A DNA stretch of 9,724 nucleotides from Rikenellaceae bacterium. GTDB taxonomy: Bacteria; Bacteroidota; Bacteroidia; Bacteroidales; UBA932. A model generated the notes under the pieces. The model was not told the DNA's origin and made no database searches. It saw only the letters and a program-made list of their open reading frames with translations. Position 1 is the first letter of the stretch. The number at the start of each line of letters is the position of its first letter. A program made the translations under genes and the position numbers. The stretch is from contig CAAGHY010000213.1 in NCBI GenBank assembly GCA_900769735.1, positions 1 through 9,724 on the forward strand, in the 5' to 3' direction. This document shows positions 6,813 through 9,724 of this stretch, in pieces.

Positions 6813-7016
6813 TTACTTTTTAAGTTTACAAATGGAGTGGGTTGGGGTTATTCCTATTCTCTCAGCTGTCTCTGCTTTCATATAATAGCTTATAGAAGCA
6901 TCCCACAAAGCCCTGCAATAATGGCAATCCCAAGACAGATGGCAAGTCTCGCAATTTTTACCCATCCACACCAGGACATCCTCAAGAGATATATGGACAT
7001 ACCCCCCCCCATTCAT
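6813..7016 (-). CDS. Small four-cysteine protein, 67 aa
   Basis: I chose ATG 7016-7014. A TTG at 7022-7020 is an upstream alternative that overlaps the previous stop. The stop, TAA 6815-6813, is four bases before the primase-helicase start, so the gene belongs to the same operon. The product has Cys22, Cys25, Cys31 and Cys34 (CETCHLSWDCHYC), a tight CxxC-x5-CxxC cluster likely to bind zinc or another metal. The C-terminus is helical and ends in lysines (CKLKK). Codons 3-5 are a run of nine G (GGG GGG GGG), an odd Gly3 right after the start and a potential slippage site. Met18 is a possible downstream start that would avoid the run. The function is unknown. Its position suggests a regulatory or replication role. 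Confidence 0.7.
   Translation of the reverse strand: MNGGGYVHISLEDVLVWMGKNCETCHLSWDCHYCRALWDASISYYMKAETAERIGITPTHSICKLKK
7002..7010. repeat. Homopolymer run of nine C/G near a gene start
   Basis: Nine consecutive C on the plus strand (G on the coding strand) at codons 3-5 of the 67-aa gene. A change of one base would shift the frame of this gene. Confidence 0.95.
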
Positions 7017-7018
7017 AA

Positions 7019-7252
7019 TCAATCACTTAAGGGATACTTGCTGTATTGGAGGCAGGTATCCAACTCCCTATGCAACTGTGTATAGTCTGCTATATCCTGT
7101 ACTATAGCAGCTGCAACTTCGCCATCATTGCCATTATCTGCAGAGGATACAGCAGCCTCCTTGATAGCATCCATCTGCTTGACATGCAATTCTGCCAGGA
7201 AGTATCTTACTGCCCTACTAATGAGCTTTAGATTCTTAGCACTCAATTCCAT
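7019..7252 (-). CDS. Hypothetical helical protein, 77 aa
   Basis: ATG 7252-7250 lies inside the end of the LuxR-like gene (17-bp overlap, other frame), and the stop is TGA 7021-7019. The product begins MELSAKNLKLISRAVRYFLA and is predicted by eye to be almost all helix: an N-terminal amphipathic helix (residues 5-30), an Ala/Gly/Asp-rich linker (SSADNGNDGE), and a second helix (VAAAIVQDIADYTQLHRELDT). It is acidic, with no membrane span, signal peptide or known motif. The overlap with the gene before and the 2-bp gap to the ATG of the gene after mark it as part of one operon. The role is unknown. A two-helix antitoxin, adaptor or subunit would fit the shape, but there is no specific evidence for any of these. 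Confidence 0.7.
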   Translation of the reverse strand: MELSAKNLKLISRAVRYFLAELHVKQMDAIKEAAVSSADNGNDGEVAAAIVQDIADYTQLHRELDTCLQYSKYPLSD

Positions 7253-7667
7253 ATATATAATCTTTTGATGTTCTACGAGACAGCCTTTGCACCCTTGAGA
7301 CAGTTCTTTGAATCCTTGATGGCCTTAGCATGGCTGTTGATGTGTTGCACAATTCCGGAAGAAGCATTACCAGTAAAACGAATACTGCTAATCTTCGTTT
7401 GATTGGAGACAAATCCATAGAAATATGGAATCTTGAACAGAAGTAGATTGTACACAATTCCGAAACCTTCTGAATCTGCAACTTTGAATAAATACTGGTG
7501 GTAATGTTCTCTACAGTATGTACAGAAATTGGAGGTTGCCCTCCAGGAATAGTTAAAAGATCCGGGATCTCCTTTTTTGATGCTCCCCAAGCGAGAAGTT
7601 CTGCAATTTCACTTTCCCGGGGGGTGAGCATTGCCAGGCGTTGCTGGTAATTGATATTATAATCCAT
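7236..7667 (-). CDS. LuxR-type HTH regulator with hydrophobic segment and Arg-rich tail
   Basis: 143 aa, starting at ATG 7667-7665; Met13 is an alternative start. Residues 14-76 follow the LuxR C-terminal HTH pattern: LTPRESEIAELLAWGASKKE, then ISVHTVENITTSIYSKLQ with the recognition helix. An unusual feature is about seven residues (TIPGGQPP region, 39-46) inserted in the HTH turn, where family members usually have one. No receiver or ligand domain precedes the HTH. After it come a cysteine-containing stretch (IYFCSRFHISMDLSP), a hydrophobic run (RLAVFVLLVMLLPEL, about 92-106) that could be a short membrane segment, and an Arg/Ser-rich tail (LRPSRIQRTVSRVQRLSRRT). It may be a membrane-tethered DNA-binding protein or a nucleic-acid-binding antiterminator. 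It overlaps the 77-aa gene by 17 bp. The HTH call is solid and the rest is inference. Confidence 0.8.
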   Translation of the reverse strand: MDYNINYQQRLAMLTPRESEIAELLAWGASKKEIPDLLTIPGGQPPISVHTVENITTSIYSKLQIQKVSELCTIYFCSRFHISMDLSPIKRRLAVFVLLVMLLPELCNTSTAMLRPSRIQRTVSRVQRLSRRTSKDYIYGIEC

Positions 7668-7669
7668 AT

Positions 7670-7712
7670 TGGTAATATTGGGCTGCCGGAGCAGCTATGG
7701 CTGGTAATATTG
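7670..7712. repeat. Direct repeat TGGTAATATTG flanking a small hairpin
   Basis: TGGTAATATTG occurs at 7670-7680 and again at 7702-7712, 32 bp apart. On the coding strand (CAATATTACCA) the second copy ends two bases before the LuxR-like ATG. Between the copies is GCTGC-TCCG-GCAGC, a small hairpin. This could be an autoregulatory site or a translational control element. Confidence 0.6.
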
Positions 7713-7718
7713 TTAAAT

Positions 7719-7772
7719 AGAGCCGGTATTACCGTGATGCCACTGGCGGGTTACCAACCCCGCCCCGGCTCT
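7719..7772 (-). ncRNA. Structured leader element B (multi-branch stem)
   Basis: An 8-bp perfect outer stem AGAGCCGG/CCGGCTCT (7719-7726 with 7765-7772) encloses a GC-rich hairpin GGCGGG/CCCGCC (7745-7750 with 7759-7764), which stacks directly on it, and a small GTG-atgc-CAC hairpin (7734-7743). The pairing works on both strands, and transcription here should be minus. It lies in the leader between the Cro-like and LuxR-like genes. It does not match a riboswitch class I recognise. Confidence 0.5.
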
Positions 7773-7797
7773 GGGGATTTCTTAAGCAGAAACTGTA

Positions 7798-7839
7798 GGC
7801 AGTGGGGTATTGCTCCCCTTAAGAGTCATTCTCACTGCC
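7798..7839 (-). ncRNA. Structured leader element A (stem-loop)
   Basis: A perfect 7-bp stem GGCAGTG/CACTGCC (7798-7804 with 7833-7839) contains a further GGGG...CCCC pairing (7804-7807 with 7815-7818, so one G is shared). It lies 25 bp before element B's far arm in the same leader. A 15-codon frame (MTLKGSNTPLPTVSA) overlaps it and is probably chance. Confidence 0.45.
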
Positions 7840-7935
7840 CCCTAATGTATCCTCCAACTATATATATGAGCACTTGGTATTATCTTATGTTGGAGATACT
7901 CTTTCCATTCATATGGTTTTGTCAGAAACCTCAAT

Positions 7936-8046
7936 AAAAAAGGGGAGGTTTGTGGGATTTCGGATAACAGACAGATGCGTACTATATTCACTATGTCCAG
8001 ATTTGAGCTTACACGCCTGCCCGCTGAATTTCGGACCCCTCCCCTT
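7936..8046 (-). terminator. Possible attenuator-type terminator just after the Cro-like gene
   Basis: On the minus strand AAGGGGAGG (8046-8038), starting at the stop codon of the Cro-like gene, pairs with CCTCCCCTT (7948-7940). A run of six T follows (7941-7936, partly in the stem). The loop is long (about 89 nt) and includes a repeated ATTTCGGA (7957-7964 and 8028-8035), so an ordinary terminator hairpin is uncertain. A regulated terminator early in the operon would resemble lambda tR1 in position. Apart from this and elements A and B, I see no gene in 7668-8044. Confidence 0.4.
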
Positions 8047-8242
8047 AACTTTTATACTTTTCAATAACTTCTTTAATAACTTTCACCTCTGCAGGGTTCA
8101 ATTTGGTTTCACCATTCCAGTAACGATAGAATTGAGTTTTGGATCTCAATCCAAGTACATGGTAAATTTCTTTCCTACATTCCTTCTGTCTATACCTGGG
8201 TACTGCAGATAAAGCAACCCTAAATCCATGCTGCATAGTCAT
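8045..8242 (-). CDS. Cro-like small helix-turn-helix protein, 65 aa
   Basis: It starts at ATG 8242-8240, divergent to the repressor-like gene across a 184-bp switch. Met3 is an alternative start. Residues 20-62 suggest a compact DNA-binding domain: a helix (KECRKEIYHVL), a turn and recognition-like helix (RSKTQFYRYWNGETKLNP), then a helix (AEVKVIKEVIEKYKS). The segment QFYRYWNGETKLNPAEV is like the small Bacteroidetes phage regulators that face a CI-type gene. It has no effector domain. Expected role: repress the repressor promoter or control early transcription. It is the first gene of the leftward operon, and a 9-bp inverted repeat that may attenuate transcription begins at its stop codon. 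The HTH is inferred from pattern and context, not from a family hit. Confidence 0.7.
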   Translation of the reverse strand: MTMQHGFRVALSAVPRYRQKECRKEIYHVLGLRSKTQFYRYWNGETKLNPAEVKVIKEVIEKYKS

Positions 8243-8302
8243 TTTTATCTATTTCAATTAGTTATGCTAATAATGATATTTGTGAAAGGAATAAATAGTT
8301 CC

Positions 8303-8379
8303 TTTTTTGCAAAAATAGAAACTTTATTGCAAAATCTGCAACTTTTAATTGCATTTTTTGCAATCTAATTGCAAAAACC
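8303..8379. promoter_or_regulatory. Operator array of four phased TTGCA sites in the switch region
   Basis: Four TTGCA sites have their TGCA cores at 8308, 8328, 8350 and 8370. The spacing is 20, 22 and 20 bp, about two helical turns, so all lie on one face of the DNA. Sites 2 and 3 each have a second half-site at fixed distance: ATTGCA-N5-TGCAA (8326-8341) and ATTGCA-N5-TGCAAT (8348-8364, a perfect inverted repeat). Site 1 is a palindrome TTTTTGCAAAAA (8304-8315) covering the leftward -7 box. This is the expected place for repressor and Cro-like protein binding. A clear rightward promoter for the repressor was not found. The best candidate is GATATTTG at about 8272-8281, with one mismatch. 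Confidence 0.65.
8310..8317 (-). promoter_or_regulatory. Leftward early promoter (-7 box TAnnTTTG)
   Basis: The minus strand reads TATTTTTG, an exact match to the Bacteroides -7 consensus TAnnTTTG. A TTG (8341-8339) sits 21 bases upstream and could serve as the -33 element. Transcription would start about 60 nt before the Cro-like ATG. Both boxes overlap TTGCA-type operator sites, so repressor binding should block it. Confidence 0.6.
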
Positions 8380-8426
8380 GTTACAACCCTTTGATAATCA
8401 GTTCTTATTTTTATAAAAAAGTTTTT

Positions 8427-8777
8427 ATGGAGAAATCATTCAGCGAAAAAATAGTTGGGAATTTATCTAAAATCCTGAAAGATAAAAACCTAACTCAAGA
8501 GGCAATGGCGGAGTATGCTGGCACTACCCCGTCACAATTTAGCAGAATATTATCCGGGAAAGTTAAGTTAACACTTGAGCAGATTTCAAATATTGCAACA
8601 CACCTTGCAATGGATGAAATTGACATTATCACATATCCAGATAAATATGTCAAACAAATCCCGGACAAGCCAGAGGCTGTTGAAGCCATCTTACAAATTA
8701 AGCTGCAGAAGGATAAAAAAGACCAAGTACTAAAACTTGTATTTGGGGAAAACAACTTGGAAGTCCTAAATAAATAG
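8427..8777 (+). CDS. XRE-family CI-like repressor, 116 aa
   Basis: The start at ATG 8427-8429 gives MEKSFSEKIVGNLSKILKDK. An upstream in-frame ATG at 8349 would add 26 residues encoded by the operator array and is unlikely. Residues about 22-60 are a classic XRE helix-turn-helix (LTQEAMAEYAGTTPSQFSRI, then LSGKVKLTLEQISNIA). The C-terminus (EAVEAILQIKLQKDKKDQVL, then KLVFGENNLEVLNK) is helical and resembles the tail of Bacteroidetes XRE proteins. There is no S24/LexA-type peptidase domain, so RecA-triggered self-cleavage is not expected and induction must work another way. It is the only rightward gene and faces the Cro-like gene, so it is the likely lysogeny or maintenance repressor. The family is secure and the role is inferred. 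Confidence 0.9.
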   Translation: MEKSFSEKIVGNLSKILKDKNLTQEAMAEYAGTTPSQFSRILSGKVKLTLEQISNIATHLAMDEIDIITYPDKYVKQIPDKPEAVEAILQIKLQKDKKDQVLKLVFGENNLEVLNK

Positions 8778-8942
8778 CACTTTAGGAGGAAGATACCCTG
8801 TTTTTATTGGGACTGGATCGGGACAATATTTAACAAAAACGACCTCTAAGCAACGTAGAGATTAAGAATATAACTAATTGATAAACAGCAATAAGCCTTA
8901 AGCATATAGGGAATGGCGGAACTCCGCCCATCTCCACTGGAT

Positions 8943-8970
8943 AAAAAAGCTGCCTGATGGCGGCTTTTTT
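8943..8970. terminator. Bidirectional intrinsic terminator
   Basis: AAAAAAGCTGCC-TGAT-GGCGGCTTTTTT: a 12-bp stem with one G-T(U) pair and a 4-nt loop, A-run before and T-run after. It works on both strands, ending the rightward repressor transcript and the leftward transcript from the TIGR04076 gene. Confidence 0.88.
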
Positions 8971-8996
8971 GTTTACTGGCTCTCGCCAGACTAGCC

Positions 8997-9020
8997 GCTC
9001 CCGCTCCCGTTCCTGTTCCT
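8997..9020. repeat. Hexamer tandem repeat (GCTCCC)2(GTTCCT)2
   Basis: Four adjacent 6-bp units, two GCTCCC and two GTTCCT, just downstream of the terminator. Translated it gives low-complexity SRSRSR or ERERER strings, so frames running through it are probably not genes. Confidence 0.85.
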
Positions 9021-9222
9021 GCAAAACATCCGCCACATATATATGCCTCAGAGACGCTTGCAAGGCCACTTACTGTGGCCACTTCAACATGATTTGGCGA
9101 ACTGGCCACACTTACCCTCTCCAGAATATCTTCCGAACAGTGCTAGTGTGGCCGGTGAATTGCAGAAACTACTTCCAACAAATAATACACCCCACACTTA
9201 TAGAACTATTCAGAACAGAGCA

Positions 9223-9522
9223 TCAAATGACCTCAATGTAGAAACTGAACGGACGGAAGCCGTCATTGCAGCTGATCATGGCACTCATGGGGTTTTTCAT
9301 CCAGCCATCGTAGAAATTACCTTCTCCTTTGGCCAATGACTCTACAAATTCACGCATGGAAGACCATGCAGAAGGGCACATTCCATTGGGGCATTCACCA
9401 TTTACGGAAATCCACTGCTGGCCAACCTTTATTTCGCAGGCATGATCAATGGGATTCTCGTATTGGGCCATCAAATCTGGATAAACCGTCTGCCGTATTG
9501 CTGTAATACGTATTTTATTCAT
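9223..9522 (-). CDS. TIGR04076 family protein
   Basis: 99 aa, starting at ATG 9522-9520 (MNKIRITAIRQTVYPDLMAQ) and ending at TGA 9225-9223. The order of features matches TIGR04076: an N-terminal strand IRITAIRQTVYPDL, a CE.KVGQQW strand, a PNGMCPSAW block (45-53; family form resembles PxGFCPWAW), a helix, and a C-terminal CNDGFRPFSFYIEVI (85-99). Cys44, Cys49 and Cys85 are possible metal or redox positions. The family is small, cytosolic and of unknown function, and occurs in anaerobes. The product is full length. It lies 17 bp after the membrane-protein stop, so the two may be one operon, ended by the 8943-8970 terminator. It is more typical of a chromosome than of a phage, so it may mark flanking host DNA. 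Confidence 0.8.
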   Translation of the reverse strand: MNKIRITAIRQTVYPDLMAQYENPIDHACEIKVGQQWISVNGECPNGMCPSAWSSMREFVESLAKGEGNFYDGWMKNPMSAMISCNDGFRPFSFYIEVI

Positions 9523-9539
9523 ACAAAAGGCTATTTATA

Positions 9540-9700
9540 TTATTTCTTGGCCCAGGTATTGGCCAGAACAATTGATAAAATGGAAAGCGGAGGTACTATA
9601 ACTATTAGGACAACTAAATTATCTGCAAATAGCAACATTAATATAGACAAAGCAACCAACATCCCACCTATGCAGATACGAACTCTTCTTATATTGTAAG
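9540..9700 (-). CDS. Membrane protein, partial (N-terminus cut off)
   Basis: An open minus-strand frame runs in from the end of the genomic sequence and stops at TAA 9542-9540. The 52 visible residues include a basic start (YNIRRVRICIGG), a hydrophobic segment (MLVALSILMLLFA), a short DN turn and a second hydrophobic segment (LVVLIVIVPPLSILSIVLA), ending NTWAKK. This is a helical hairpin of two membrane spans, with the basic N-side and KK end both likely cytosolic. An ATG sits at residue 13, but the basic residues before it suggest the true start is upstream, where the contig ends and adapter begins. No family is recognised. The TIGR04076 gene follows after 17 bp. Confidence 0.65.
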
Positions 9701-9724
9701 AGATCGGAAGAGCACACGTCTGAA
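9701..9724 (+). other. Illumina TruSeq adapter remnant (not genomic)
   Basis: The last 24 bases, beginning AGATCGGAAGAGCACACG, match the start of the standard Illumina TruSeq read-1 adapter exactly. They are untrimmed library sequence, so the biological sequence ends at 9700. Confidence 0.97.

Larger units (their letters stand above)
8778..9222. other. Intergenic region between repressor and TIGR04076 gene
   Basis: No convincing gene is seen in these 445 bp. Overlapping frames of 79-98 codons on both strands run through a terminator or have low-complexity Ser/Arg or Gly/Ala stretches. It contains a small hairpin GGCGG-AACT-CCGCC (8915-8928), the terminator at 8943-8970, a 6-bp tandem repeat (8997-9020), and GGCCAC copies at 9064, 9077 and 9104. 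If the element is integrated, its right boundary could lie here, but no attachment-site duplication can be seen from one side. Confidence 0.5.

Noticed and set aside
7273..7590. Second minus-strand frame (105 codons) inside the LuxR-like gene
   Set aside because: It lies fully within the LuxR-like gene in another frame and has no domain pattern, whereas the 143-aa frame has a clear HTH.
7765..7839. 15-codon minus-strand frame (MTLKGSNTPLPTVSA) as a leader peptide
   Set aside because: It is short, without a ribosome-binding signal, and overlaps a stem-loop. There is no run of regulatory codons as in known attenuation leaders.
8830..9109. Minus-strand frames of 79 and 87 codons
   Set aside because: Both read straight through the bidirectional terminator and the hexamer repeat, giving low-complexity ERERER or GTGTGAGAA strings. 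One needs a GTG start with no supporting context.
8957..9339. Plus-strand frames of 94 and 98 codons
   Set aside because: The 98-codon frame runs 117 bp antisense into the TIGR04076 gene, and the 94-codon frame contains SRSRSR low complexity from the hexamer repeat. A decayed gene fragment around 9050-9220 cannot be excluded, but nothing is recognised.
1..9724. tRNA, rRNA, CRISPR array or insertion sequence
   Set aside because: No cloverleaf, no regularly spaced identical repeats of CRISPR length, no transposase gene and no terminal inverted repeats were seen.
1..9724. Circular or terminally redundant genome
   Set aside because: The start and the end share no sequence, both ends cut genes, and the right end is adapter, so completeness or circularity cannot be claimed.

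Overview
The window looks like part of a temperate phage, or a phage-satellite-like element, from a Bacteroidales-type gut bacterium. Three things suggest this host: an AT-leaning genome, gene starts without clear Shine-Dalgarno sequences, and two boxes matching the Bacteroides -7 promoter consensus TAnnTTTG. The last 24 bases (9701-9724) are an Illumina adapter, so this is an assembled contig with an untrimmed right end. The left end cuts through a gene. No integrase, capsid, terminase or portal gene is visible, so phage and satellite cannot be told apart here.

Layout. Nearly all genes lie on the minus strand and read from about 8242 down to 1. A switch region (8243-8426) separates a rightward repressor-like gene (8427-8777, XRE helix-turn-helix) from a leftward small Cro-like gene (8045-8242). 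It holds four phased TTGCA operator-like sites and a leftward promoter. After the Cro-like gene comes a 377-bp leader (7668-8044) with an attenuator-like terminator and two strong structured elements. An early operon follows with short gaps or overlaps: a LuxR-type HTH protein with a hydrophobic segment and Arg-rich tail, a 77-aa helical protein, a 67-aa four-cysteine protein preceded by a G9 tract, a 1012-aa primase-helicase (CHC2 zinc finger, TOPRIM, SF3 helicase), a 306-aa unknown, a 49-aa unknown, a protein with a Tad2/DUF2829 domain (anti-Thoeris candidate), 117-aa and 106-aa unknowns, and a 48-aa unknown. The operon ends at an intrinsic terminator (1441-1476).

The 894-1440 stretch has no convincing gene. 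It carries 17 GCAC/GTGC motifs on both sides of an AT-rich core, which suggests a replication origin served by the primase-helicase. A second minus-strand transcription unit (893 down to 1) then starts: a 171-aa unknown and an unknown gene cut off by the contig edge.

To the right of the repressor, 8778-9222 is intergenic with a bidirectional terminator. Two minus-strand genes follow: a TIGR04076-family protein and a truncated membrane protein. They may be flanking host genes, but no attachment site was identified.

Working model (inference): the two regulators set lysogeny or early expression from the switch. The leader and the LuxR-like protein modulate operon read-through or transcription. 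The primase-helicase replicates the element from the GCAC-rich region. The Tad2-domain protein blunts host Thoeris immunity.
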